Positions 1 to 8,725 of a stretch of DNA of 54,260 nucleotides are shown piece by piece (within the stretch, counting starts at the first letter, position 1; each line of letters begins with the position of its first letter). The notes below the pieces were generated by a model that worked only from the letters and a program-made list of their open reading frames with translations, was not told the DNA's origin and made no database searches. The stretch comes from CAYRMV01 sp964425255 (GTDB lineage Bacteria; Bacteroidota; Bacteroidia; Flavobacteriales_D; Crocinitomicaceae): positions 1 to 54,260 of the forward strand of contig CAYRMV010000007.1 of NCBI GenBank assembly GCA_964425255.1, given 5' to 3'. Both the position numbers and the translations under genes were made by a program.

Positions 1-50
1 CACGAATTGAAATACAAGAAGAGCGAGAAACAGAAAGAGAATGAAGAAAA

Positions 51-100
51 AAAACCAGAGTTCGGAACAACGCTCTCGCTTTGTTTCTCACTCTGGTTTT
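51..100 (-). terminator. Rho-independent terminator of tRNA-Leu
   Basis: An 11-bp perfect stem (51-61 with 90-100) starts one base after the tRNA 3' end on the minus strand and is followed by a run of eight T on that strand (plus-strand A-run around 47-54). This is the expected layout for a single-gene tRNA transcript. Confidence 0.75.
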
Positions 101-101
101 G

Positions 102-183
102 TACCTCGGGCCGGAATCGAACCGGCACTCCCGAAAGAACAGGATTTTGAATCCAGCGCGTCTACCAGTTCCGCCACCGAGGC
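102..183 (-). tRNA. tRNA-Leu (anticodon CAA)
   Basis: The minus strand folds as a class II tRNA: acceptor stem starting GCCTCGG, a 3-bp D stem, anticodon loop TTCAAAA (anticodon CAA, reads UUG), a variable arm that can form a short stem capped by UUCG, and T arm GCCGG-TTCGAAT-CCGGC. The 3' CCA is not encoded, as is common in this phylum. Two oddities are visible: G1 faces U72, and the second pair of the anticodon stem is U-U (CTGGA against TCCTG). Its promoter lies 20-50 bases upstream and its terminator follows directly, so it appears to be a stand-alone unit. Confidence 0.95.
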
Positions 184-204
184 TTGTTCTTTAATAGGTG
201 CGTG

Positions 205-234
205 CAAAGATAGATATAAATTCGATTATCGCAA
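205..234 (-). promoter_or_regulatory. Promoter of tRNA-Leu (TTG-N19-TAnnTTTG)
   Basis: On the minus strand a TTG (234-232) is followed after 19 bases by TATCTTTG (212-205). This fits the known Bacteroidota consensus (TTG about -33, TAnnTTTG about -7) and would start transcription about 15 bases before the tRNA. It is the best promoter match found in the window. Confidence 0.8.
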
Positions 235-326
235 GGGAATAGATAAAATTTCTTGAATTTTTTTCAATCGGTTTTTCAGGATGTATTTTCTGTTTTCACT
301 GAATAATCCGTAAAATTGCATTTGTT

Positions 327-1556
327 ATGGGAAAAGTATTGATCAAGAACATCAAAGGATTGGTTCAAGCAGGTGAAAATCTTCCAAAAGTTCGAAAAGG
401 GACAGCTATGCAAGAATTACCAATTATCGAAAATGCGTATCTAGCCATCGAAGACAATGTGATTGTCGATTATGGCTCAATGGATGATTGGGGAGGAATC
501 CTTGATTGGCGTGATTTGGAAATCATTGATGCAGATGGGAAATATGTTCTCCCAGCATTTTGTGATTCACACACGCACTTGGTTTTTGCCAAAAGCAGGG
601 AAGAGGAGTTTGTGGATCGGATCAAAGGATTGACGTATGAAGAAATTGCCTTAAAAGGTGGCGGAATTTTGAATTCGGCACGACGTTTGGCAGAAAAATC
701 CGAAGATGAATTGTTCGAGGATGCTTGGAAGCGCTTGCAATTGGTTCAAACGTACGGAACAGGTGCTATCGAAATCAAATCTGGATATGGTTTGACTGTC
801 GAATCTGAATTGAAAATGTTGCGCGTGATCAAACGATTAAAAGAAAAGGCAGATATTCCGGTGAAAGCGACTTTTTTGGGTGCGCATGCTTTCCCGAAAG
901 AGTTTAAAGAAAATCACCGTGCATATATCGATTTGATTATTCATGAAATGCTTCCTAAAATAGCGGAAGAAAATTTAGCTGATTACATCGATGTTTTTTG
1001 TGAACGCAATTATTTTTCTGTGGAAGAAATGGAAGAAATTGTTTTAGCAGGAAAAAAGTACGGTTTAGTTCCGAAGATTCATGTGAATCAGTTTTCGATT
1101 TTAGGTGGAATTTCAAAAGCCATCGAGCTGGGTGCTCTGTCTGTTGATCATTTGGAAGAATTGGGGGAAGAAGACATTCAAGCTTTGCTTCAATCAGAAA
1201 CGATGCCAACTGCTTTACCTAGTTGTTCGCATTTCATTTCAATTCCTTTTGCACCTGCTCGAAAGATGATCGAAGCGGGTTTACCTTTGGCTTTAGCAAG
1301 TGATTTCAATCCGGGTACAACCCCGACAGGAAATTTACAAACGGTGATGAGTTTGGCTTGTATAAAAATGAAAATGACTCCCGAAGAAGCAATCAATGCA
1401 TTGACAATCAACGCCGCTTATGCAATGAATCTTTCAGAAACACATGGTTCTATCAGTTTAGGGAAAACAACAAAAGTTTTACTGACCAAAGAAATACCTT
1501 CCTTGGCTTATTTGCCGTATGCTTTTGGCGACAATCACATCGAACGAATTATATAA
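327..1556 (+). CDS. hutI: Imidazolonepropionase
   Basis: A 409-residue cytoplasmic amidohydrolase, the usual length for HutI. The family hydrolyses 4-imidazolone-5-propionate to N-formimino-L-glutamate, the third step of histidine breakdown. Metal and substrate motifs are visible: CDSHTH (His82 and His84), EIKSGYGL, GAHAFP, KIHVNQF and the late SDFNPGT. The ATG at 327 is the first sensible start. The other hut genes (hutH, hutU, formimidoylglutamase) are not in the window, so the pathway is dispersed here. The next gene starts 4 bases after the stop codon, suggesting co-transcription although no functional link is evident. Confidence 0.95.
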   Translation: MGKVLIKNIKGLVQAGENLPKVRKGTAMQELPIIENAYLAIEDNVIVDYGSMDDWGGILDWRDLEIIDADGKYVLPAFCDSHTHLVFAKSREEEFVDRIKGLTYEEIALKGGGILNSARRLAEKSEDELFEDAWKRLQLVQTYGTGAIEIKSGYGLTVESELKMLRVIKRLKEKADIPVKATFLGAHAFPKEFKENHRAYIDLIIHEMLPKIAEENLADYIDVFCERNYFSVEEMEEIVLAGKKYGLVPKIHVNQFSILGGISKAIELGALSVDHLEELGEEDIQALLQSETMPTALPSCSHFISIPFAPARKMIEAGLPLALASDFNPGTTPTGNLQTVMSLACIKMKMTPEEAINALTINAAYAMNLSETHGSISLGKTTKVLLTKEIPSLAYLPYAFGDNHIERII

Positions 1557-1559
1557 TTT

Positions 1560-2207
1560 ATGTCTATTTCTATTCAGCGTTTTGTTTTTAATCCTTTTCA
1601 GGAAAATACCTTCTTGATTTACAATGATCAAAAGGACGCATTTGTTGTTGATCCAGGTTGTTATTCCAGAGAAGAGAAAAAAGGATTAGTCGATTTTATT
1701 CAAGAAAAGGAACTAAATCTTGTTGCTATTTTGAATACACATGCTCATTTGGATCATGTTTTCGGAATTGCTCATTTGATGCGAACTTTCTCGGTTGATT
1801 TTTACTTGCATCCTTTGGATAAGGAAACGTTGGATCGTGCTCCAATTGCTTGTCAATTATATGGTATTCCCGATTATGATCCCGCACCAGAGCCGACTGT
1901 TTGGTTGGAAGAAGGTACGAAATTAAGTTTACTTGGATTGAATTGGGATGTTTTGTTTGTTCCGGGTCATGCTCCAGGTCATGTAGCTTTTTACCAAAAA
2001 GAAAACAAGATCCTTTTGGGAGGCGATGTTGTTTTTCAAGGTAGTTTTGGTCGAACAGATCTTCCTGGAGGCGATGCTGCAACATTGAAAAAGAGTATTA
2101 TTGAAAAAATATTTACCCTTCCAGAAGATACGTATATTCTTTCAGGACATGGAAATGTTACAACAGTTGGTGATGAAAAACATTCAAATCCGATTTTGAG
2201 TTATTGA
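1560..2207 (+). CDS. MBL-fold metal-dependent hydrolase (glyoxalase II-like)
   Basis: 215 residues of the metallo-beta-lactamase fold. The dinuclear metal motif THAHLDH (His61, His63, Asp65, His66) is followed by GHAPGH and GGDVVFQGSFGRTDLPGGD and a late SGHG, in the order seen in small glyoxalase II-like thioesterases. It lacks the C-terminal helical domain of classical GloB, so the substrate may be another thioester or hydroperoxide; the exact reaction cannot be fixed from sequence. The ATG sits just after the hutI stop. No signal peptide, so cytoplasmic. Confidence 0.9.
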   Translation: MSISIQRFVFNPFQENTFLIYNDQKDAFVVDPGCYSREEKKGLVDFIQEKELNLVAILNTHAHLDHVFGIAHLMRTFSVDFYLHPLDKETLDRAPIACQLYGIPDYDPAPEPTVWLEEGTKLSLLGLNWDVLFVPGHAPGHVAFYQKENKILLGGDVVFQGSFGRTDLPGGDAATLKKSIIEKIFTLPEDTYILSGHGNVTTVGDEKHSNPILSY

Positions 2208-2274
2208 TACGAATTTCAAATCAATCTCAATTTTTAACGTCTTTGATATACATGTGAAAGAAAATAGAATAATT

Positions 2275-3246
2275 ATGAAATATTTGGTTTTGCTTAGCTT
2301 TGTGATTTTGGTTTTGTCTTCGTGTATGAATTCGTTTCGAATTACCGTTCAAAATCCACCGATTATTCAATTGCATGACAGTGTTCAACGCATTACAGTC
2401 ATTAACAATGTGAATGCTGAAAATAGTCCTGAAAAACCAACATTGGGCAAGCAAATTCAGCAAGCATTGAATGGTAATGTCGTAGCCTCCGAACAGTGTG
2501 AAGTGGGTGTAACACGCGCAATCAATGAATCTAATCGCCTGCAAGCATCTGCTTTTCCAAGTATTTCTTGTCATAAAATGGATAAATCAATCGATTGGAA
2601 TCTCATTGATAGTATCACTCGCTTGCAAGGATCACAATTGATTGTCGAAATTGATCATTTTATAACGGATTCACCTCTAGGCGGAACGGTTGTTGCCAAC
2701 GCATCGAATCAAACGCGCCATCCGATTTATGGTTCTGCTTTTGTGCATATTTACTATCCTGAAAAGGAACTTTATATCGAGGGTTATCAAGTGGATGGGG
2801 TTTATTATATGCCCATTTCTGGAAATGTGAATCCTTTGAATTTGCTGATGGATATGGCAAGAAAACAACAGTATTTCAAAGCATTGGGGCTAGATATTGG
2901 TCGTCGTGTAGGAATGTCATTTTATTCTCCATGGCAATGGGTAAATCGGAGGTATTACACAACTGGAAGTAGACAAATTCGTTCTGCAAAACGATTAATC
3001 CGTTATGGAAATTGGGACATGGCTGAGCAGGTTTTGTTAGCTGAGTCAACCAATACAAATTCCAAAATTGCGGGTCGTGCAAAGTATAATTTAGCGCTCG
3101 TTTATGAGGGACAAGGGAAACTAGATGAAGCAATTCAAGTTTGTAATCGTTCAATCATTGAAAATGGGAACAAACAAGCTCCTTTTTACAGTCAGATTTT
3201 ACAAGATCGGAAACGAATGCAACCTTTGTTTTATCTGGATAAATAA
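2275..3246 (+). CDS. DUF6340-like lipoprotein with C-terminal TPR
   Basis: The frame opens at 2254, but the ATG at 2275 begins an ideal lipoprotein signal (KYLVLLSFVILVLSSC), giving 323 residues with Cys17 as lipidation site. The C-terminal third reads as tetratricopeptide-like helices (GNWDMAEQVLLAE..., KYNLALVYEGQGKLDEAIQVC). The overall layout matches the uncharacterised Bacteroidota DUF6340 family. It is probably membrane anchored and faces the periplasm. Its function is unknown. It converges on the next gene with only 3 bases between the two stops. Confidence 0.75.
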   Translation: MKYLVLLSFVILVLSSCMNSFRITVQNPPIIQLHDSVQRITVINNVNAENSPEKPTLGKQIQQALNGNVVASEQCEVGVTRAINESNRLQASAFPSISCHKMDKSIDWNLIDSITRLQGSQLIVEIDHFITDSPLGGTVVANASNQTRHPIYGSAFVHIYYPEKELYIEGYQVDGVYYMPISGNVNPLNLLMDMARKQQYFKALGLDIGRRVGMSFYSPWQWVNRRYYTTGSRQIRSAKRLIRYGNWDMAEQVLLAESTNTNSKIAGRAKYNLALVYEGQGKLDEAIQVCNRSIIENGNKQAPFYSQILQDRKRMQPLFYLDK

Positions 3247-3249
3247 GGT

Positions 3250-4524
3250 TTATCTTCGGATACGGCGTTCAAATTCTTCGGGTGTAATGGTAGTTATTCC
3301 TTTGTATTGTCCCTTTTTACCATCATCACCCGAATAACCATTACTAGCTCTTCCTGGGCCAGAAAATAGTTTCTTTTCGTCGGTATCGGTATCTCCGTTT
3401 TTACCGCCACTTCCACTGTACCCTTTTTTTCCTCCATTATTTTCAATCGAAAAGGATATTTTGGAAACATCCATGTTATTCACTACAAGAATCTCAACGT
3501 TACCTCCTCGACCACCATCACCGCCATTTCCACCGTTTCCGCCAGCTCCTCCTTTGGTATTGGTGTTTTTTCCCGTTATTTCCGCATCTTGTCCGCGGCC
3601 ACCTTTGCCACCTTCTCCTCCTTCACCACCATTGGATTGAATGCTAATTTGTGCATCGTTCATTTGGATGTAAAAAGTTCCATTATCGGGATGTAATTCA
3701 TCTTGGATTTCCAAGAATTGTTTTCCATTTACTTCATATATTCCAACGATTAAGCGCACATCTAATCCATCTTCTCCATCTCCACCACTTTCGCCGTTTC
3801 CACCATTTTCACCGTATTTTTTTCCATTATATCCATCTTGTCCGTCGTTTCCTTTTCTACCAGAATAATCCAGAAAGAATTGATTGCTGTATACAATTTC
3901 TAGTTTTTTCTCAGCGACTAATTCACCCGTTGTTTTGTGAACAAAACGTACATTTCCATATAAAATGGGGGTATTATTAAGCGTTTCGATTTTTAGATTG
4001 TTGTAAATTCGAAGATGCGAATCTGATTTTGATTCTAGTTGATTCAAGTTGTACCAAATTGGATTGAAACGATGAAACTCACCCGTATTCATTTCCATTG
4101 TCCAAACAAGATCTGTGGTACCATTGCTGCTAATGGCTTCATTTTCCAAGTGTAATTTTTTACAGTATTGAAGTGGAACGGAGAACCACGAGTTTAGTTT
4201 TGGATTCGATTTACATTTTGCTAAAATACTTATTTCATTCAGCAAGGTTTCGTTGTCTAACGGATCATACTTTCCCTTTCCTTTGTTGAATTCTATTGGA
4301 ATGATATTTTCCGTTTCAAATTGAAATAAATCCCAAAATCGGGCTTTCCGCATAGGCGATATTGTATCTATTCGACCATCATTTCTAGTTAAAATCATCT
4401 GAATTGAAAATTCATTTGTCAGCCCAGAAGTGGGGATAACTTGCCATTGAACACGTTCGTATTTTTTCAGCTGAGCCAAAGTTGTCAGGGGAAGTAATAG
4501 CAATAAGGCGTAAATTAATTTCAT
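3250..4524 (-). CDS. Secreted glycine-rich, partly collagen-like protein
   Basis: 424 residues with a clean signal peptide (MKLIYALLLLLPLTTLAQ). The first 215 or so residues are ordinary mixed sequence. Three glycine-rich blocks follow, at about 220-255 (G-x-x triplets such as GRKGNDGQDG), 295-345 (GGEGGEGGKGGRG, GGAGGNGGNGGDGG) and 365-410, separated by short beta-rich segments. The repeats are charged (K, D, E, N) rather than proline-rich, so a true collagen helix is uncertain. There is no sorting domain at the C terminus. A surface or matrix role is plausible, but no function can be assigned. Confidence 0.75.
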   Translation of the reverse strand: MKLIYALLLLLPLTTLAQLKKYERVQWQVIPTSGLTNEFSIQMILTRNDGRIDTISPMRKARFWDLFQFETENIIPIEFNKGKGKYDPLDNETLLNEISILAKCKSNPKLNSWFSVPLQYCKKLHLENEAISSNGTTDLVWTMEMNTGEFHRFNPIWYNLNQLESKSDSHLRIYNNLKIETLNNTPILYGNVRFVHKTTGELVAEKKLEIVYSNQFFLDYSGRKGNDGQDGYNGKKYGENGGNGESGGDGEDGLDVRLIVGIYEVNGKQFLEIQDELHPDNGTFYIQMNDAQISIQSNGGEGGEGGKGGRGQDAEITGKNTNTKGGAGGNGGNGGDGGRGGNVEILVVNNMDVSKISFSIENNGGKKGYSGSGGKNGDTDTDEKKLFSGPGRASNGYSGDDGKKGQYKGITTITPEEFERRIRR

Positions 4525-4603
4525 GGTTGTAACTTAGACTAATTCAGACCGCAAGATGCGAATTTTTTATTTTCGTATTTCTAACTCAAACTTAAATTTT
4601 TCA

Positions 4604-4638
4604 TAAAAAAGAAAACGCTGACCAATCGATCAGCGTTT
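4604..4638 (-). terminator. Rho-independent terminator after metG
   Basis: Stem AAACGCTGA (4613-4621) pairs with TCAGCGTTT (4630-4638), loop of 8 bases. On the minus strand it is followed by a T-rich tract (plus-strand A-run at 4604-4614). It lies a few bases beyond the metG stop codon. Confidence 0.75.
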
Positions 4639-4642
4639 CTAG

Positions 4643-6706
4643 TTATCTTATCTCTCCTCCAGCAGAAAATCCTTTTTCAGGAATCATAAAGCTAAGTTTC
4701 CCTTCTTCATTTTCTGCCATTAAAATCATTCCTTGGGATTCAACTCCTCGGATCTTTCTGGGTTCTAAATTCAAAAGTACACTCACTGTTTTACCTATGA
4801 TTTCCTCGGGTGAATAATGTTCCGCAATTCCAGAAACGATGGTTCTCTTGTCAATTCCTGTGTCGACCAACAATTTCAGTAATTTGTCTGCTTTTGGTAC
4901 ACGTTCTGCTTCCAAAATAGTTCCTAATCGGATGTCTAATTTCGTAAAATCATCAAAACTAGTTGCCGTTTTCTGTGGTGGAAATGCATGTGAACTTGTT
5001 GCGCTTTGACTTGCTTTTAATGCTTCAATTTCTGCTTCCACGAAGGCATCATCTATTTTGGAAAACAAAATTTCAGGACTTTCTGTTTGTTGCCCTGCTT
5101 CAAGCAAATCCAATCCTCCAATTTCGTCCCATTTTTTCAAATCTTGGTGTAAAAAATAACGTAATTTTTGAGCAGTTTGTGGTAAAAATGGTTCAAGTAA
5201 TTGGCTCAAATTAGCTGTCAATTGCAAAGCTATGTGCATGATCGTTTCTACTCGTACCGGATCTGTTTTCACCAATTTCCACGGTTCTTGATCGGCTAAA
5301 TATTTGTTACCAAGTCGCGCCAAATTCATTACTTCCGTTTGGGCATCTCTCAATTTATACGCATAAATCAATTTAGAAATACGAGCTGGAAATTGACTCA
5401 TTTCGTTTATAACTACTTGATCGGCATCGGTTATTGTTCCCAAGACAGGAACTTTTCCTTCGTAATATTTCTGAGTAAGTACGAGAGCTCTGTTTACAAA
5501 GTTTCCAAGAATATCAGCCAATTCGTTGTTTACTCGCGCTTGGAATTCTTTCCAAGTGAATTCACTGTCTTTACTTTCAGGAGCAATCGCTGTTAAGGTA
5601 TATTTTAACTCATCAATTTTGTTTGGATATTTGTCCAAAAATTCGTGAAGCCAAACAGCCCAATTACGGGAAGTAGAGAATTTGTCTCCTTCCAAATTTA
5701 AAAATTCATATGCAGGTACGTTGTCAGGCAAGATAAAATCACCGTGATCTTTTAAGATGATTGGAAAGATAATCGTGTGAAAAACAATGTTGTCTTTTCC
5801 GATAAAATGGACCAATTTACTTTGATCGTTTTTCCAATAATCTTCCCAGTTTTTTCCATTATCTAATGCCCATTGCTTAGTAGCCGAAATATATCCGATT
5901 GGTGCATCTAACCAAACATATAATACTTTTCCATCCGAATTGGGTAACGGTACTTTTACACCCCAGTCTAAGTCTCGGGTCATTGCGCGAGCATGCAAAC
6001 CACCGTCAATCCATGACATACATTGACCATTTACTTGGTTTCGCCATGTCTTCGGATCATGCTGTTGTTTTCCATTTAAGATACCTTCTTTGATCCAAGG
6101 GCGAAGCCAATCTTCGTGCTTGTCCATTGGCAAAAACCAATGTGAGGTCTGTTTCAAAACAGGTGTTTTACCACTTAGAGTTGAAATAGGATTGATCAAC
6201 TCTGTTGGACTTAAATCTGATCCACATTTTTCGCATTGATCCCCGTATGCATTCGGATTGTGACATTTCGGACATTCGCCTGTGATGTAGCGATCGGCCA
6301 AGAATTGCTGAAATTCTTCGTCGAAATATTGTTCGGTTGTTTCTTCCGTAAATTTGCCGTTTTCATACAACTTTAAGAAAAATTCTTGTGCAGTTTGATG
6401 ATGCAATTCCGATGATGTTCGGTGAAAAATATCGAAAGAAATACCAAATTGTTGGAATGAATCGCCAATGATTTTGTTGTATTTATCGACAATCTCTTGC
6501 GGTGTGATTCCTTCTTTTTTGGCACGTAAGGTTATGGCGGCACCATGTTCATCGCTACCACAAATAAAGGCAACATCGTGCTGATTCATACGCAAAAAAC
6601 GAACAAAAATGTCGGCTGGTAAATAAACTCCTGCCACGTGTCCTAAATGCAACGGTCCATTTGCATAAGGTAGCGCTGCTGTAACTGTATATCTTGATTT
6701 TGTCAT
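4643..6706 (-). CDS. metG: Methionine--tRNA ligase
   Basis: Charges tRNA-Met with methionine. 687 residues from the ATG at 6706. The class I signature HLGH (about residues 20-23) is followed by the zinc knuckle CPKCHNPNAYGDQCEKCG (about 145-162), the KMSKS equivalent KFSTS, and a C-terminal tRNA-binding OB domain (DFTKLDIRLGTILEAE...PKADKLLKL). The frame is open to 6817, but a TATCTTTG -7-like box at 6734-6727 lies about 20 bases before 6706, so the longer 37-residue extension would begin upstream of transcription. A terminator follows the gene. Confidence 0.97.
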   Translation of the reverse strand: MTKSRYTVTAALPYANGPLHLGHVAGVYLPADIFVRFLRMNQHDVAFICGSDEHGAAITLRAKKEGITPQEIVDKYNKIIGDSFQQFGISFDIFHRTSSELHHQTAQEFFLKLYENGKFTEETTEQYFDEEFQQFLADRYITGECPKCHNPNAYGDQCEKCGSDLSPTELINPISTLSGKTPVLKQTSHWFLPMDKHEDWLRPWIKEGILNGKQQHDPKTWRNQVNGQCMSWIDGGLHARAMTRDLDWGVKVPLPNSDGKVLYVWLDAPIGYISATKQWALDNGKNWEDYWKNDQSKLVHFIGKDNIVFHTIIFPIILKDHGDFILPDNVPAYEFLNLEGDKFSTSRNWAVWLHEFLDKYPNKIDELKYTLTAIAPESKDSEFTWKEFQARVNNELADILGNFVNRALVLTQKYYEGKVPVLGTITDADQVVINEMSQFPARISKLIYAYKLRDAQTEVMNLARLGNKYLADQEPWKLVKTDPVRVETIMHIALQLTANLSQLLEPFLPQTAQKLRYFLHQDLKKWDEIGGLDLLEAGQQTESPEILFSKIDDAFVEAEIEALKASQSATSSHAFPPQKTATSFDDFTKLDIRLGTILEAERVPKADKLLKLLVDTGIDKRTIVSGIAEHYSPEEIIGKTVSVLLNLEPRKIRGVESQGMILMAENEEGKLSFMIPEKGFSAGGEIR

Positions 6707-6726
6707 TGTACTTTCGAAAGTGAACA

Positions 6727-6734
6727 CAAAGATA
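6727..6734 (-). promoter_or_regulatory. Candidate -7 promoter element of metG (TATCTTTG)
   Basis: Minus-strand TATCTTTG matches TAnnTTTG and lies 20 bases before the chosen metG ATG. No TTG was found at 17-23 bases upstream, so only half of the consensus is present. Confidence 0.45.
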
Positions 6735-6870
6735 CGGAAAATGACTTGGTTTGTGCTTACGAACCTTGCTTTCGAATACTTTTTGGACGATAAAGTTATT
6801 GGTACAGTTAAAAACATGTTTAGATTTTATTAAAAGTTATTGATATAATAAAAACTTTATATAATTTATA

Positions 6871-6878
6871 TATCTTTG
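6871..6878 (+). promoter_or_regulatory. Candidate -7 promoter element of the DUF4143 ATPase gene
   Basis: TATCTTTG matches TAnnTTTG and ends 20 bases before the ATG at 6899, in a very AT-rich leader. No clear TTG element at the usual spacing. Confidence 0.45.
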
Positions 6879-6898
6879 TATATGTATACTGTAAATTT

Positions 6899-8101
6899 AT
6901 GGCGGAAGTTGTTTTGCATAGAAATGCTTACATAGCACGAATAAGACCATTTATTGGTAAGCAAGTGATTAAAGTGCTTACTGGTCAACGTCGGGTAGGA
7001 AAGAGTTATCTTTTGTTTCAGTTGATGGAGGAAATTCGTCATCAAGACGAAACAATAAAGCAACTTTATATCAATTTAGAGGATTTAACTTTTTCCTTTA
7101 TACGAGACTTTGAAGACTTAAATCGGTATGTATTAAAGAATAAAAATCATGCTGGAAAAACAGCTGTTTTTATTGATGAAATTCAAGATGTGATCGAATT
7201 TGAACGAGCATTGCGTTCTCTTTTATTGGATCCAACGATAGACTTGTACTGTACAGGAAGCAATGCCAATTTACTTTCTGGCGAATTAGCCACGTTTTTG
7301 AGCGGTCGTTATGTGGAGATTAATGTTCAAAGTTTATCTTTTTTGGAGTTTTGCGAATTTCATCAATTATCTATTGATGAAGAAAGCTTAGAATGGTACT
7401 TAAAGATAGGTGGATTACCCTACTTGATGCATTTACCAAAGGATGAAGATGTGATTTTTGAGTACTTAAAAAATATTTATACGACGATACTCTATCGGGA
7501 TGTAGTCCAACGTCATCAAATACGAAATTCGGTTTTTTTAGAGCGCTTAATTCAATTTTTGGCAGATAATACAGGAAGTTTGTTTTCTGCTAAAAAAATC
7601 AGTGATTTTTTGAAATCACAACGGGTAAATACTACTCCTTTACAAGTTCAACAGTTTGTGCAACATGTCTGTGATGCCATGATCATCCACCGTGTTCAGC
7701 GATACGATATTAAGGGGAAAAAGCTGTTTGAAATCGGGGAAAAGTTTTACTTTGAAAATCTTGGTATTCGTCATGCAATTTGGGGATATCGATTTGAGGA
7801 TTTTGGTAAAATTCTTGAAAATTCAGTTTATAATCATTTGATACTTAAAGGGTTTGTTGTTAGAGTAGGGGTCTTACATCCGTTTGAGATTGATTTTATT
7901 GCAGAAAAAAAAAATGAGCGAATGTATATTCAAGTTGCATTGGAATTGCATTTACCCGATACAATCGAACGGGAATTTGGAAATCTATTGAAGATTAAAG
8001 ACAATTTTCCGAAATATGTAATCACACGGAATAAAGTTCAAACATCCAGTTATCAAGGTGTTCATGCTATTTCATTGTTTGATTTTTTGACGAAATTTTA
8101 A
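6899..8101 (+). CDS. AAA-family ATPase with DUF4143 domain
   Basis: 400 residues. The N-terminal ATPase domain has Walker A GQRRVGKS (about residues 29-36) and Walker B VFIDEIQDV. The C-terminal half (VGVLHPFEIDFIAEKKNERMYIQVALEL) is the nuclease-like DUF4143 region. Such proteins are widespread in Bacteroidota and archaea, often in variable copy number; their role is unknown. A TATCTTTG box at 6871-6878 precedes the ATG. No partner gene is adjacent: metG is divergent and the next gene converges, overlapping its 3' end by 35 bases. Confidence 0.9.
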   Translation: MAEVVLHRNAYIARIRPFIGKQVIKVLTGQRRVGKSYLLFQLMEEIRHQDETIKQLYINLEDLTFSFIRDFEDLNRYVLKNKNHAGKTAVFIDEIQDVIEFERALRSLLLDPTIDLYCTGSNANLLSGELATFLSGRYVEINVQSLSFLEFCEFHQLSIDEESLEWYLKIGGLPYLMHLPKDEDVIFEYLKNIYTTILYRDVVQRHQIRNSVFLERLIQFLADNTGSLFSAKKISDFLKSQRVNTTPLQVQQFVQHVCDAMIIHRVQRYDIKGKKLFEIGEKFYFENLGIRHAIWGYRFEDFGKILENSVYNHLILKGFVVRVGVLHPFEIDFIAEKKNERMYIQVALELHLPDTIEREFGNLLKIKDNFPKYVITRNKVQTSSYQGVHAISLFDFLTKF

Positions 8102-8603
8102 TGGCTTGAAGCATGTACTTGATTCCTAAACCGAATAAACCAAAGTAAGATAAAAATTCAGTGATTTGAATCCATGGCCAATGTAGAACTTTGAACAAGA
8201 CTGGGAGTCCAACTAGGAATAATGTAAATCCTGAAAGTAAGTCCTTCAGATTCAAAGACAAGTCTCTTTGGACCCAATTAATAATCTGAATACCAACATA
8301 TAAAATGCAACAAGAAAAAAGCGTAAATTTTAACAGATAAAAATAAATGAAATGATGTAAGTTACCTATTTGAAGAAGTGACCATTGCATAACAATCAAA
8401 CAAGTCAGAACTTTCGTCCATTTCACTTTTTTTCTTCGGAATGCTGATAGGATGTAAAGAGTCATGACTCCGATGAAAAGACTTGTTTTTATCCATTTAT
8501 TTTCATTTTGCGGTACAAAGAAAAATGCGATTTCATACAACGATATAAGTAGAATTAAACTACCTAAAAGAAGAAGTATATTTTTATTTGTTTTTTGCAT
8601 CAT
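8067..8603 (-). CDS. Small multi-pass membrane protein with GldL-like motif
   Basis: The open frame reaches 8714, but the first 37 residues are non-membrane and lie in the promoter region of the divergent gene. The ATG pair at 8603/8600 starts a natural membrane protein of about 178 residues with five or so hydrophobic segments. Near the C terminus it has GLPVLFKVLHWPW, resembling the FK-hHWPG motif of the gliding/T9SS motor protein GldL and related Bacteroidota membrane proteins. It is too short and lacks the GldL C-terminal domain, so the resemblance may only reflect a shared membrane module. Its stop codon lies inside the 3' end of the convergent ATPase gene. Confidence 0.65.
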   Translation of the reverse strand: MMQKTNKNILLLLGSLILLISLYEIAFFFVPQNENKWIKTSLFIGVMTLYILSAFRRKKVKWTKVLTCLIVMQWSLLQIGNLHHFIYFYLLKFTLFSCCILYVGIQIINWVQRDLSLNLKDLLSGFTLFLVGLPVLFKVLHWPWIQITEFLSYFGLFGLGIKYMLQAIKISSKNQTMK

Positions 8604-8674
8604 TGAAGTGTGATTCTGCGTGAATTTAGTCTTTTTAAATTTTACAATTGTGTAAAATTGATTTTTTACGTTTA

Positions 8675-8701
8675 TTGAAACTAAACAAAACCTTACCTTT
8701 G
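8675..8701 (+). promoter_or_regulatory. Candidate promoter of the aldehyde dehydrogenase gene
   Basis: TTG (8675-8677) and TACCTTTG (8694-8701) are separated by 16 bases, close to the Bacteroidota consensus. The ATG at 8726 follows 24 bases later, which argues against the longer in-frame start at 8648. Confidence 0.6.
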
Positions 8702-8725
8702 TTACTACTTTCAAACAAAAACAAA

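Noticed and set aside
41..256. 71-residue plus-strand frame over the tRNA
   Set aside because: It runs antisense through the tRNA-Leu gene and its terminator and has no coding signal of its own.
3651..3980. 109-residue His/Phe-rich plus-strand frame
   Set aside because: It is the antisense shadow of the glycine-rich repeats; its composition simply mirrors Gly and Asp codons.
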